From Mycobacterium adipatum (GTDB lineage Bacteria > Actinomycetota > Actinomycetes > Mycobacteriales > Mycobacteriaceae), in NCBI RefSeq assembly GCF_001644575.1, contig NZ_CP015596.1:5518001-5582000 (forward strand): DNA of 64,000 nucleotides, given 5' to 3'. Shown here piece by piece: positions 1-7,953 of the stretch. Below the pieces are notes generated by a model. That model was not told the DNA's origin. It did not search any database and was given only the letters and a program-made list of their open reading frames with translations. Position numbers and translations under genes: made by a program. Position 1 is the first letter of the stretch, and the number at the start of each line of letters is the position of its first letter.

Positions 1-144
1 CTCCAGCGACCCGGCGTAGATGACGGCGGCGAACACCGGCGCCCACCACCACGCCAGGCCGGCGTGCACCACCAAGAACCCCAACGCCATGCCCAGGGGT
101 AGAAAGGCCAGGCCAATGGGGGCTGCCAGGCGAAGAACGGACAT
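1..144 (-). CDS. AzlC-family permease, N-terminal fragment
   Basis: The first 48 codons of a gene that leaves the window on its left side. The translation begins MSVLRLAAPIGLAF and continues with two hydrophobic stretches. It includes PLGMALGFLVVHAGL and ends in VIYAGSLE, which resembles the opening of AzlC proteins, the large subunit of AzlCD branched-chain amino acid exporters. The start ATG at 144 lies 43 bp from the divergent phoU start, so the two genes share a short promoter region. Only the N-terminus is visible, so the family call rests on pattern similarity; substrate and the presence of an azlD partner cannot be judged. Confidence 0.6.
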   Translation of the reverse strand, partial: MSVLRLAAPIGLAFLPLGMALGFLVVHAGLAWWWAPVFAAVIYAGSLE

Positions 145-187
145 CGGATCAGTTTGACAGTCCGGCAAACGGGTACCCCGACGCACC

Positions 188-850
188 ATGAGGACCGAGT
201 TCCACGCTCAACTCGACCGGCTCACCGCCGAGCTCGGGGAGATGTGTGGAATCGCCGCGACGACGGCCGCCGACGCGACCGCGTCCGTGGTCGACGGTGA
301 CACCGCCGCGGCGGGGCGGGTGCGATCGCAGCTGCGCCACCTGGATGCACTCGAGCAGCAGGTGGAGCGGCGCGCGTTCGCGCTGCTCGCGCGGCACGCT
401 CCGGTGGCCCACGACCTCCGTCTCGTCATGACGGCGTTCGGCATCGCGGCCAACGCCGACCGGATGGGCGCGCTGGCCATCAACATCGCCGGGATCGGTA
501 CGCGGGCACGCACCGGTATCGCCGTGCCCGCACGGACCCTAGGCCTGTTCGCCGATATGGGGCGCCACGCCGTCGAACTCGCCGAGCGCGCCCAGCGCGC
601 GGTGGTGGCCGGTGACATGGCCGAGGCGGTGCGCGTCCAGGAAGGCGATGCGGCGATGAACGATCTCAACCGTGAGCTCTTGGGCACGGTGCTCAACGAC
701 CGCTGGCCCGACGGGGTGGCCGCGGCCACCGATGTGGCGCTGCTGGGTCGGTTCTACGAGCGGTTCGCCGACCATGCCGTCGACATCGCGCGCAAGGTGA
801 TGTTCCAGGTATCCGGCAGCACACCGCGCGCCGGCCAGATACCGCTCTGA
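188..850 (+). CDS. phoU: PhoU-family phosphate regulatory protein
   Basis: 220 aa, the usual PhoU length, all helical, with the two-repeat PhoU architecture. Signature stretches are the HLDALEQQVERRAFALLARHAP region (about residues 51-74), DLRLVMTAFGIAANADRMG (about 76-95) and, in the second half, FYERFADHAVDIARKV near residues 186-201. PhoU proteins link the Pst phosphate transporter to the sensor kinase and keep the phosphate regulon off when phosphate is plentiful; in mycobacteria the partners are Pst and SenX3-RegX3, whose genes lie 42 kb away here. There is no pst gene next to it, so this is a stand-alone copy like phoY1 or phoY2; which one cannot be told from sequence alone. Confidence 0.9.
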   Translation: MRTEFHAQLDRLTAELGEMCGIAATTAADATASVVDGDTAAAGRVRSQLRHLDALEQQVERRAFALLARHAPVAHDLRLVMTAFGIAANADRMGALAINIAGIGTRARTGIAVPARTLGLFADMGRHAVELAERAQRAVVAGDMAEAVRVQEGDAAMNDLNRELLGTVLNDRWPDGVAAATDVALLGRFYERFADHAVDIARKVMFQVSGSTPRAGQIPL

Positions 851-975
851 CCGACCCCGCTGGGCCTCCCAAGATTGCCATTGTCGGGGGCCTCAAGTGG
901 GCAAACTCTCCGCCACCGCACTCTCGCGGGCCATCGCGGCCGACCGGTTCAGCCCGTCGGATCAAGGTCACAGAA

Positions 976-1011
976 TTGGCACAGATGTTAATAGAGTGAA
1001 TATTGTGAATA
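976..1011 (+). promoter_or_regulatory. AT-rich promoter zone before the cutinase gene
   Basis: The 219-bp gap between phoU and the cutinase start holds an AT-rich island unusual for this DNA. A TTGGCA hexamer (976-981) is followed by TATTGT (1001-1006), a 19-bp spacer, and the direct repeat GTGAATA at 996-1002 and 1005-1011. A promoter here would give a leader of roughly 55-60 nt with the GAGGAG ribosome site upstream of 1070. Position and base composition support a promoter; the exact hexamers are a guess. Confidence 0.35.
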
Positions 1012-1069
1012 ATGATGGGCATTGAAGGGGGCACGTAGCGGACCGAAACAGTCGAGGAGAACTAGAGAA

Positions 1070-1777
1070 ATGGCCGCCCGAAGATTGGCCGTGCTCATGA
1101 CGGCGGCACTGGCGCTCGGCCTGAGCCCGTGGACCGCACCGATCGCGGCGGCCGCGCCACAGTGCTCCGATATCGAGGTTGTCTTCGCCCGTGGGACCGA
1201 TGAGCCGCCCGGCATCGGCAAGGTCGGCAAGGCCTTCGTCGAATCGCTCAAGCCGATGGTCAAGGGCAAGTCCGTCAGCACCTACGCGGTGAAGTACCCG
1301 GCCACCTGGGACTTCATGAAGGCGGCCATCGGCGCCAACGATATGAGCAAGCGGGTCCAGATGATCGCCGCGCAGTGCCCCAAAACCGATATCGTGCTCG
1401 GCGGCTACTCGCAGGGGGCCGCGGTGGTGGACATCGTCACCACCGCCCCGATCGCCGGACTCGGCTACACCGCACCGCTGCCGGCCTCTGCTGGTCCGCA
1501 CATCACCTCCGTGGTGGTGTTCGGCAATCCGTCTGCCCGCATCGGTAACCCACTGACCCGGATGAGCACGGTGTTCGGGCCGCGCACTGCAGATCTGTGC
1601 GCACCGGCCGACCCGGTGTGCTCGCTGGGCCGGGACTGGGATTCCCACGTCCAGTACCCGGAGTCCGGTCTGGTCAAGCTCGGCGCGGAGTGGACCGCCA
1701 AGCTGATCAAGGCCGCCGACCAGAAGCCCGCAACCACCAAACCGATTCAGGGCACCTCAGCCTCGACGCCAGGTTGA
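1070..1777 (+). CDS. Secreted cutinase-family serine esterase
   Basis: 235 aa from the ATG at 1070, chosen because GAGGAG lies upstream with good spacing and because this start gives a clean Sec signal peptide (hydrophobic 6-24, cleavage after IAAAA near 29). A longer in-frame start at 1022 would only add a polar extension. The alpha/beta-hydrolase triad is visible: Ser114 in GYSQG, Asp181 in CAPADPVC and His193 in DWDSHVQY. Paired cysteines (32/103 and 177/184) match the conserved cutinase disulfides. Mycobacterial cutinase-like proteins (Culp) are exported esterases or lipases; substrate cannot be inferred. The 3' end overlaps the convergent cyclase gene by 21 bp. Confidence 0.9.
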   Translation: MAARRLAVLMTAALALGLSPWTAPIAAAAPQCSDIEVVFARGTDEPPGIGKVGKAFVESLKPMVKGKSVSTYAVKYPATWDFMKAAIGANDMSKRVQMIAAQCPKTDIVLGGYSQGAAVVDIVTTAPIAGLGYTAPLPASAGPHITSVVVFGNPSARIGNPLTRMSTVFGPRTADLCAPADPVCSLGRDWDSHVQYPESGLVKLGAEWTAKLIKAADQKPATTKPIQGTSASTPG

Positions 1778-2587
1778 TCCGTCCACCGGATACAGCAGAT
1801 GGGTGCCGCGCAGGCCCTTGAGTTCGACCTCGCGCGGCGCACCCAGCCGGATATCGTCGAGATCTTTGACGGCCGCACCAACAGCTGCGCTGAGCAGGAT
1901 CTCGCCGCCGTCGGCCTGACCGGCGACCCGGGCCGCCATGGCGACATCGAGCCCGAACAGGTCCTCACCGCGACGCACCGAGGTACCCATGTGCACGCCG
2001 ATGCGCACCTTGATGGACTCCCAGCGCTGCGGGTTCTCTTCCAGCGCGCCCTGCACCGCGGCGCTGCACCGCACCGCGTTCTCCGGATCGGCGAAGGCCA
2101 TCATGAAGCCGTCACCCTGGTTCTTCACCACATGCCCGCCGTGTTTGACGACCAGCGACTCGATCAGCTTGTTGTGCTTGCCCAGCACCCGCACCCAGGC
2201 GCGGTCACCCATCGATTCGTTGAACTCGGTGGAGCCCTCGATATCGGAGAACACGATGACCACCCGGCCGTCGGCGGTGAGCCTGGCCAGGTCGGGCCGT
2301 TCGATCTGGGCCCAGCCCGCGAGGTCTTCGATCGAGTTGCGCACGGTGGCGCCGAGGCCCTTGTTGATCAGCATGTCCGCGGTTTGAAAGACCGTCTTGA
2401 GCGCCAGCGGGGCGACCCCGCGGCGCCGGCGCCGGCGCTGGTCGTCCTGCTCGGCCAGCAGCCGGGTGAGCTCGCGACGGACGGTGCCCAACTGGCGACG
2501 CACCACGAGGAAAAGCACCAGGAAGGTGATCAGCCCCGCGAGCAGTAGTCCGGCGGTGACCAACAGGAGCAGTTCGGTGCCGGTCAC
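1757..2587 (-). CDS. Membrane-anchored class III adenylate/guanylate cyclase
   Basis: 276 aa. One N-terminal membrane helix (about residues 5-29) is followed by a basic stretch (RRRRRRG, 51-57), a helical linker and a CHD cyclase domain (about 105-270). Metal-binding aspartates are Asp115 (FSDIEGST) and Asp159 (NQGDGF); Lys155 fits the purine-specifying lysine and Arg220 (MAARV) the transition-state arginine. The partner asparagine of the usual VNxAAR motif is Ala216 (DVAMAAR), so activity or mechanism may differ from canonical cyclases. It lies 34 bp downstream of the nitronate monooxygenase gene on the same strand and may be co-transcribed. Adenylate versus guanylate specificity is inferred from Lys/Asp only. 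Confidence 0.88.
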   Translation of the reverse strand: MTGTELLLLVTAGLLLAGLITFLVLFLVVRRQLGTVRRELTRLLAEQDDQRRRRRRGVAPLALKTVFQTADMLINKGLGATVRNSIEDLAGWAQIERPDLARLTADGRVVIVFSDIEGSTEFNESMGDRAWVRVLGKHNKLIESLVVKHGGHVVKNQGDGFMMAFADPENAVRCSAAVQGALEENPQRWESIKVRIGVHMGTSVRRGEDLFGLDVAMAARVAGQADGGEILLSAAVGAAVKDLDDIRLGAPREVELKGLRGTHLLYPVDGSTWRRG

Positions 2588-2621
2588 CCGCCGATTATGG
2601 CGGGTCGGCCGGCGCCGCGGT

Positions 2622-3749
2622 TCATTCAGGCAGCGAGTTGCTCAACCGCTCGGTGGCCGCCAGGTAATCCTCGATGAACTCCAGCACCACATCGCGGGCC
2701 GGTTTCACCTTGTTCATCAGGCCGACGCCCTGCCCGACGAAGTAGGTCGACAGCAGCTTCGCGCCCTCATGCCCCTGGTCGGCCAGCGCGTCGATGCGGC
2801 GCAGCACCGGCTCGGACAACATGTTCTGCAGCGGCAACGGAAGCGGCTGCTGTCCACCGGGATTGGGCGCCCAAGCGTCGGTCCAGTCCGAGCGCAGCTG
2901 CCGCGAGGGTTTGCCCGTGCGGCCGGCCGAGCGCACGGTGTCCCGCGAGCTCGCGGCCAGCATCTTGGTGACGGTGTGCGGCTCGGTCTCGGCCTCTTCG
3001 GTGGTCAGCCACACCGAACCGGTCCAGGCGCCCGCGGCGCCCATGGCCACCGCGGCGGCCATCTGGCGTCCGGTGACGATGCCGCCGGCGGCCAGCACCG
3101 GCACGGCATCGTCGATCGCGTCGATCACCTCCGGGACGACCACCAGGGTGGACACCTCACCGCAGTGCCCGCCGGCCTCGGTGCCCTGCGCCACGATCAG
3201 GTCAACCCCCGCGGCGACCTGCTTGACGGCGTGCTCCTTGGCCCCGACCAGTGCGGCGACCGGGATTCCGCGCTCGCGGCCCGCCTCGATCATGTAATTC
3301 GGCGGCACGCCGAGCGCATTGGCCATCATCTTGATCGGGTGACTCATCGCGACCTCGAGCAGTTCCTCGCCGTTCCCACCGGAGAGCACGGGCTTACCGG
3401 TACGGACCTTGGTGTCGGGTTCGATGCCGTGATCGGCCAGCAGCTTATTGACGAACTCGCGGTAGCTCTCCGGGATGCGGGAGGCCAGGTCATCGCTGGA
3501 CAGCGCCTCACCCTTGCCCTCGAACTTTGCGGGCACGATGATGTCGATGCCGTAGGGCTTGCCGTTGACGTGCTGATCGATCCAGGTGAGCTCCTGATCG
3601 AGCCGCTCCGGTGAGTACGCGGCACCGCCCAGCACGCCGAACCCGCCGGCGTTGGAGACCGCGGCCACCACATCGCGGCAATGACTGAAGGCGAAGAGTG
3701 GGAAGTCGATGCCGTAACGCGCGCAGAAGTCCCCGGACGTAGTAGTCAT
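2622..3749 (-). CDS. Nitronate monooxygenase / 2-nitropropane dioxygenase family flavoprotein
   Basis: 375 aa TIM-barrel FMN protein. Conserved stretches are [16 protein letters not shown] near the N-terminus, [12 protein letters not shown] (the flavin and catalytic loop of this family) and [28 protein letters not shown] (phosphate-binding segment). These enzymes oxidise nitronates such as propionate-3-nitronate, or act as flavin oxidoreductases on unknown substrates. The ATG at 3749 was chosen because a GAGCGG site precedes it and the translation upstream loses family character; the open frame runs on to 4181 only because of high GC. It is divergent from the membrane protein gene at 3823. 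Confidence 0.88.
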   Translation of the reverse strand: MTTTSGDFCARYGIDFPLFAFSHCRDVVAAVSNAGGFGVLGGAAYSPERLDQELTWIDQHVNGKPYGIDIIVPAKFEGKGEALSSDDLASRIPESYREFVNKLLADHGIEPDTKVRTGKPVLSGGNGEELLEVAMSHPIKMMANALGVPPNYMIEAGRERGIPVAALVGAKEHAVKQVAAGVDLIVAQGTEAGGHCGEVSTLVVVPEVIDAIDDAVPVLAAGGIVTGRQMAAAVAMGAAGAWTGSVWLTTEEAETEPHTVTKMLAASSRDTVRSAGRTGKPSRQLRSDWTDAWAPNPGGQQPLPLPLQNMLSEPVLRRIDALADQGHEGAKLLSTYFVGQGVGLMNKVKPARDVVLEFIEDYLAATERLSNSLPE

Positions 3750-3822
3750 CCGCTCATTATCGACACCCGTCAAGTTTCCTGTGACCCGGGGTCCGTCGAT
3801 GAACACCCATAGTGTGGAGGAC

Positions 3823-5178
3823 ATGCCGATTCGAGGCCGGGAAGCGGCGGCGTTGTCCGTCGGGGTGGTCCTGCTGGTGGCGGCGTTCGCAGTGCCGCAC
3901 CTGGGCCTGGGCACCCTCACCCCGATCATCAACAGCACACCGGAACGCGTCCGCGCCTTCGCCGACACCGCGCCGATCTTCGGATGGTGGGAGGCGCACG
4001 TCGGGTGGGGAACGGTGCCGGCCCTGCTGATCGCCGCGGCGGTGGTGCGGTGGGGCCCGGACGTCGCCGGGCGGTTGCGCTGGCGGTCCCTGGTGGGCCT
4101 CACCTGGGCCACATCGTTGCTGTGGGCGTTCTCGCTGGCGATGGTCGACGGGTGGGAGCGTGGCTTCGCCGGCCGGCTCACCGCGCGCCACGAGTACCTG
4201 CGTCAGGTCCCGACGATCACCGACATCCCCGAAGCGGTCCGCACGTTCTCCGCCAGGATCTTGGACTTCCAGCCGGATTCCTGGATCACCCACGTCTCGG
4301 GCCATCCGCCCGCAGCGCTGCTGAGCTTCGTCTGGCTGGACCGCATCGGACTCGGTGGCGGCGCGTGGGCCGGATTGTTCTGCCTGCTGGTCGGTTCCAG
4401 CGCGGCCGCGGCCATCATCATCGCCATCCGCGCGGTCGCCGACGAGGCCACCGCGCGACTGGCGGCGCCCTTCGTGGCGGTCGCCCCGGCGGCGATCTGG
4501 ATCGCGGTCTCGGCCGACGGTTATTTCGCCGGGGTGGCGGCCTGGGGCATCGCCCTGCTGGCGCTGGCCGTGCACGGGCGGCCCCGCCGGGCGGTGCCGG
4601 CCGGCGCCGGCGCCGGACTGCTGCTGGGCTGGGGCATCTTCCTCAACTACGGAATCGGACTGATCGCGCTGCCCGCGGTGGCGGTGCTCCTGACCGCCAC
4701 CGATCGGCGCTCGGCGCTGCGCGCCCTGGTACCCGCCGTCATTGCGGCACTGGCGGTGGTGGCTGCCTTCTATGCGGCGGGTTTCTGGTGGTTCGACGGC
4801 TATCACCTGGTGCAGGAACGCTATTGGCAGGGCATCGCCAACGACCGGCCATTCCAGTACTGGGTGTGGGCCAATCTGGCGTCTACGGTGTGCGCCATCG
4901 GTCTCGGCAGTGTGGCGGCACTGGGTCACGTCTTCGATGCGCGCGCGTTGCGTCGGCGTTCGGGACTGCATCTACTGCTGACCGGGGCGCTGCTGTCGAT
5001 CATCCTCGCCGACCTGAGCATGCTCAGCAAAGCCGAGACCGAACGCATCTGGTTGCCGTTCACGGTGTGGCTCACCGCCGCCGGGGCGCTGCTGCCGCCG
5101 CGGTCACACCGTTGGTGGCTCGCGCTCAACGTCGTGGGCGCCCTGGCGATCAACCACCTGATTCTGACGAACTGGTAA
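3823..5178 (+). CDS. Polytopic integral membrane protein, possible GT-C-type
   Basis: 451 aa with roughly ten to twelve membrane helices spread along the whole length. The loop SGHPPAALLSFVWL (near residue 155) resembles the HPPG loop of GT-C/PMT-like glycosyltransferases, and WWFDGYHLVQERYW (near 325) is another conserved-looking lumenal loop. It fits the mycobacterial family I remember as Rv0541c, which sits beside a GT2 gene and a TIGR04282 gene just as here. If so, it may use a polyprenyl-phosphate sugar made by the convergent operon; this is inference. The ATG at 3823 has GGAGG very close upstream; in-frame alternatives are ATG 3799 and GTG 3781. Its last 75 bp overlap the convergent membrane gene. 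Confidence 0.7.
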   Translation: MPIRGREAAALSVGVVLLVAAFAVPHLGLGTLTPIINSTPERVRAFADTAPIFGWWEAHVGWGTVPALLIAAAVVRWGPDVAGRLRWRSLVGLTWATSLLWAFSLAMVDGWERGFAGRLTARHEYLRQVPTITDIPEAVRTFSARILDFQPDSWITHVSGHPPAALLSFVWLDRIGLGGGAWAGLFCLLVGSSAAAAIIIAIRAVADEATARLAAPFVAVAPAAIWIAVSADGYFAGVAAWGIALLALAVHGRPRRAVPAGAGAGLLLGWGIFLNYGIGLIALPAVAVLLTATDRRSALRALVPAVIAALAVVAAFYAAGFWWFDGYHLVQERYWQGIANDRPFQYWVWANLASTVCAIGLGSVAALGHVFDARALRRRSGLHLLLTGALLSIILADLSMLSKAETERIWLPFTVWLTAAGALLPPRSHRWWLALNVVGALAINHLILTNW

Positions 5179-5568
5179 CCGCCGCAACAACAGGTAGACC
5201 GGTACACACAGCCACACCAGGGCCAGCGCGGACAACAGACCCAACGGATAGTCGCGATCCAGCACGGTCGGGTTGTCCGGGCGCAGTCCGGGTTTGCCGT
5301 ACACCGGGACGGCCAACAGCACCAGCACCACGCTGCACAGCGCGGCCACCGCCAACGGCGACCGCCAGCGCGACGGGAGCAGGCGCCCGCCGGCCAGGCC
5401 CACCGCGGCACACAGCGGCGCGAACGCCAGGTCGTGGATCACCACGGCCACCACGGCCCATGTCAGGACCCGCACCACCGTCGCCGTCGGGAGTTCCAGC
5501 AACAGCACCGCGCCGTAGCAACCGACCCCGATACCGGCCAGCGCCAACAGGATCCGCGTCGCCGTCAC
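5104..5568 (-). CDS. Small membrane protein at the end of the GT2/Mo-oxidoreductase operon
   Basis: 154 aa with about four hydrophobic helices (TRILLALAGIGVGCYGAVLLL at the N-terminus, then RVLTWAVVAVVIHDLAFAPL, SPLAVAALCSVVLVLLAV and GLLSALALVWLCVPVYLLL) and a polar tail. No family recognised. The GTG at 5568 overlaps the TGA of the molybdopterin oxidoreductase gene (GTGA), the coupling seen throughout this operon, which fixes the start. The 3' end overlaps the convergent gene at 3823-5178 by 75 bp. It may be a partner subunit or assembly factor of the upstream membrane oxidoreductase; that is guilt by association. Confidence 0.7.
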   Translation of the reverse strand: MTATRILLALAGIGVGCYGAVLLLELPTATVVRVLTWAVVAVVIHDLAFAPLCAAVGLAGGRLLPSRWRSPLAVAALCSVVLVLLAVPVYGKPGLRPDNPTVLDRDYPLGLLSALALVWLCVPVYLLLRRLPVRQNQVVDRQGAHDVEREPPTV

Positions 5569-6665
5569 GGCAGCACCTCGATACGGGACAACCATTTCGT
5601 CTGCAAGACGCCGGGCCGGCTCGGCGCGATCAGCCGACACGGATAGCCGTGGTCGAGATTCAACGTCTCCCCGTTGAGTTGCAGCGCGATCAGGGTCTGC
5701 GGATCGCGCGCATGCCGCGCCGGCAGCACCGTCCGCGAATAGGGGCCGGGCGCCTCCAAGGAGACCATCCGCACATCGGCATCCGGCGAACCGGCCACCG
5801 CGGCCAGCAGATCCACCAGCACCACCCCGGTCCACTCGGCCTCGGCGCTCCACCCCTCCACACATGCGATCGGTAACCGATACGTGGCCTGCGGGAGCGC
5901 CCGCAGGTCGTCGACGGTGAATGCCCGGCTACGTGCCCCGTTGGTCACGGTCAACCGGTACCGCGGCGAACGCGCCGTCGCGAGAACACCCGCGGCGATC
6001 GCGCTGCGGTTGACCGGAACACCTTGTGGCCCTTCACCGCTACGCGGCGCCAGCACAGAGACCCGGCGCAGCACCGGAACGGTCTGCCCCGCGGTCACCA
6101 CCGTGGCCGCCGCGACCGCCAGCCAGGTGCCCCGCAGCACCGTGCGGCGGTTCGGTCCGACGTGGACACCGTCGGTGACATCGTCGACCGGTTCGCCGAG
6201 GGCCCGGCGGACGATCGGCAGTTTCACCGCCAGGTGCACCAGCACCGCACCCGCCGCGACGTAGGCCATCGCGTAATGCGCTGGGGGGAAATAGAACTCG
6301 AACACGTACCAGTGCGCGATGTTCAGCAGACCGGTGGTCAGCTCGAACAGGATCGAAGCGACGAGGACCAGGATCGATCCCCGCTCCAGCAGACGGACCG
6401 GCCCCCCGATGACCGGTCGCTGGAACAGCTTCGGCCACACCGACCAGAGCTTGACCACCACCAGCGGAATCGCGGCGATGCCGGAAGCGACGTGTAGCCC
6501 CTGGGTCACCCGATACAGCCAGACCGGCCGGGTCGGCCAGGCGAACCATGGCTGCGGGTGCTGGATGAAATGGCTGAGTAGTCCGGTGACAAAACACACC
6601 GCCACCGCGAGCCCCAGCGCGACGCCCACCCTGGCGGTCACGGCGGTGCCGCGCAGCGTGGTCAC
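5565..6665 (-). CDS. Cytochrome b-like / sulfite-oxidase-type molybdopterin oxidoreductase fusion
   Basis: 366 aa. Residues 1-150 hold four membrane helices with histidines placed like haem b ligands (His32/36, His58, His118, His130, His144), similar to YedZ/MsrQ or formate dehydrogenase gamma cytochromes. A fifth helix (about 178-195) follows a twin-arginine-like NRRTVLRG. Residues 215-366 are an oxidoreductase molybdopterin domain of the sulfite oxidase/MsrP type: Cys268 in ACVEGWS is the expected Mo ligand and LDHGYPCRLIAP the cofactor loop. The fold predicts an outward-facing Mo domain wired to the quinone pool by its own cytochrome; MsrPQ uses two separate proteins. GTG 6665 overlaps the upstream stop (GTGA). 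Substrate unknown. Confidence 0.8.
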   Translation of the reverse strand: MTTLRGTAVTARVGVALGLAVAVCFVTGLLSHFIQHPQPWFAWPTRPVWLYRVTQGLHVASGIAAIPLVVVKLWSVWPKLFQRPVIGGPVRLLERGSILVLVASILFELTTGLLNIAHWYVFEFYFPPAHYAMAYVAAGAVLVHLAVKLPIVRRALGEPVDDVTDGVHVGPNRRTVLRGTWLAVAAATVVTAGQTVPVLRRVSVLAPRSGEGPQGVPVNRSAIAAGVLATARSPRYRLTVTNGARSRAFTVDDLRALPQATYRLPIACVEGWSAEAEWTGVVLVDLLAAVAGSPDADVRMVSLEAPGPYSRTVLPARHARDPQTLIALQLNGETLNLDHGYPCRLIAPSRPGVLQTKWLSRIEVLP

Positions 6666-7291
6666 CGGACGGCCAGACTCGCGATCACGCGATCACCGAT
6701 GGGATGCACCGACCGCAACACCAACCCGACGTCCGCGGCGATCCGCGCCGCGCAATCCAGGCCGACCGTGGCCCACCTGAACCACGGACCGATGGCCTGG
6801 TCGGACTCCAACCGCACCCACCGCGCCTCCACCCCGCTCGCCGCCGTATCGAATTCGGCCAGGCACTCGCCCCCGCGGCGCAGCAGCTCGCCGGCCCGCT
6901 GCAGCACCCGCCACGGGTCACCACCCAGCCCGACGTTGCCGTCGGCGAGCAGGGCGGTGTGCCAGCGGCCCACCCCGGGCAGCGGGCCGAACAGGTCGCG
7001 GCGCAGCACCGGCACTCCGCTGCTGCGCGCGAGCTCGACGGCACACGCCGACTGATCGACGCCCAGCGCCGGCACGCCGCGGCGCAGCAGGTCGGCAACC
7101 AAACGCCCGGGGCCACAACCCAGGTCGATGGTGGGACCGGTACACATGCCGACGATGGCGCGGTCGAACGGGTTGTCGGGCTGCGACCCGATCAGCCAGT
7201 CATGCACCGGCAACCGTTTCACCCGGCCGTCCTCCTGGCGGATCCAACATCGCTGCCCGTCCAGGGCCTGCTCGTAGAGATCCCCGTGCAC
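6662..7291 (-). CDS. SAM-dependent class I methyltransferase
   Basis: 209 aa. Motif I is clear (TIDLGCGPGRLVADLLRRG, about residues 46-64), followed by ALGVDQSACAVELAR and a long helical C-terminus. The GTG at 7291 is 2 nt past the upstream stop; the reading frame extends far upstream only through codon bias. The gene sits between a TIGR04282-type glycosyltransferase and a molybdopterin oxidoreductase and is translationally coupled to both. From memory, M. tuberculosis has the two glycosyltransferases side by side with the integral membrane gene but lacks this gene and the oxidoreductase. Substrate unknown; a glycan, lipid-linked sugar or small molecule made by its neighbours is the obvious guess. 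Confidence 0.8.
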   Translation of the reverse strand: MHGDLYEQALDGQRCWIRQEDGRVKRLPVHDWLIGSQPDNPFDRAIVGMCTGPTIDLGCGPGRLVADLLRRGVPALGVDQSACAVELARSSGVPVLRRDLFGPLPGVGRWHTALLADGNVGLGGDPWRVLQRAGELLRRGGECLAEFDTAASGVEARWVRLESDQAIGPWFRWATVGLDCAARIAADVGLVLRSVHPIGDRVIASLAVR

Positions 7292-7293
7292 GC

Positions 7294-7953
7294 CTACACC
7301 CCCGCCAGCCGGGTGGCCTGGGCGAATCGACCGCCGGGGGCGCACACGCAGCGCACCCCGTCGATATCGGCGACGGTGTCGACATCGGCCAGTTCGGTCA
7401 CCAGGCGCACACCCAGACCCGCGTCGAACAACGCGAGCAGGGTGCGCGCTCCGGTGTCCGGTTGTGACATCGGCACCGTGCGCAGACACTCGGCCATCGA
7501 AGGTTTCCGCACGCCCAGCACCCACCAACCGCCGTCCGCGGCCAGGCCGAGCACCGCGTCGGTGTCGCGCAGCCCGCGGCAACACTCGTCGATCAGCTCG
7601 GGATTGACCTGCGGGGTGTCCATACCGATCTGCAGTACCGGCAGTCCGAACGCGGCGGCGTCCCGGTGGGCGTGTGCCAGCCGCTCGGCAAAGCCGTGGC
7701 CACGTTGCTCGATCACGGTGAAATCGGCGAGCCGGCGCTCGATCTCCCGATACCGGCAGGCCCGCGCCAGATCCCCGGTCATCGCGACGACCCGCCGCGA
7801 CACCGGGACGGCGGCCACCGTGTCCAGTGTGTCCAGCAACGCCGCGGCCGCGATATCCGCGGCCACCTCGGCACCCAGATCGGCGGCCAGCCGGGTCTTG
7901 GCCAGCCCCGGCACCGGCGCCTTGGCAACCACCAGAACGGTGCAGGCCCACAT
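7294..7953 (-). CDS. TIGR04282/DUF2064-type glycosyltransferase
   Basis: 219 aa, nucleotide-diphospho-sugar transferase fold. The N-terminus VLVVAKAPVPGLAKTRLA is the family signature, and QIGMDTPQVNPELI and LGLAADGGWWVLGVRKP match the conserved core of DUF2064 proteins, also called arsenosugar biosynthesis glycosyltransferases from one studied context. The ATG at 7953 overlaps the GT2 stop as TGATG; a TTG five codons upstream is possible. It corresponds to what I recall as Rv0540, next to Rv0539. Its sugar donor and acceptor are not known; no arsenic genes (arsM, arsS) are nearby, so the arsenosugar label should not be taken literally. Confidence 0.82.
   Translation of the reverse strand: MWACTVLVVAKAPVPGLAKTRLAADLGAEVAADIAAAALLDTLDTVAAVPVSRRVVAMTGDLARACRYREIERRLADFTVIEQRGHGFAERLAHAHRDAAAFGLPVLQIGMDTPQVNPELIDECCRGLRDTDAVLGLAADGGWWVLGVRKPSMAECLRTVPMSQPDTGARTLLALFDAGLGVRLVTELADVDTVADIDGVRCVCAPGGRFAQATRLAGV

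Noticed and set aside
3984..5876. 630-codon plus-strand open frame
   Set aside because: Arg/Gly/Pro-rich shadow of the membrane protein gene and the Mo-oxidoreductase gene; no motif and no ribosome site.
7294..7953. Arsenosugar biosynthesis locus
   Set aside because: The TIGR04282 name suggests it, but no arsenite methyltransferase or arsenosugar radical enzyme is nearby.
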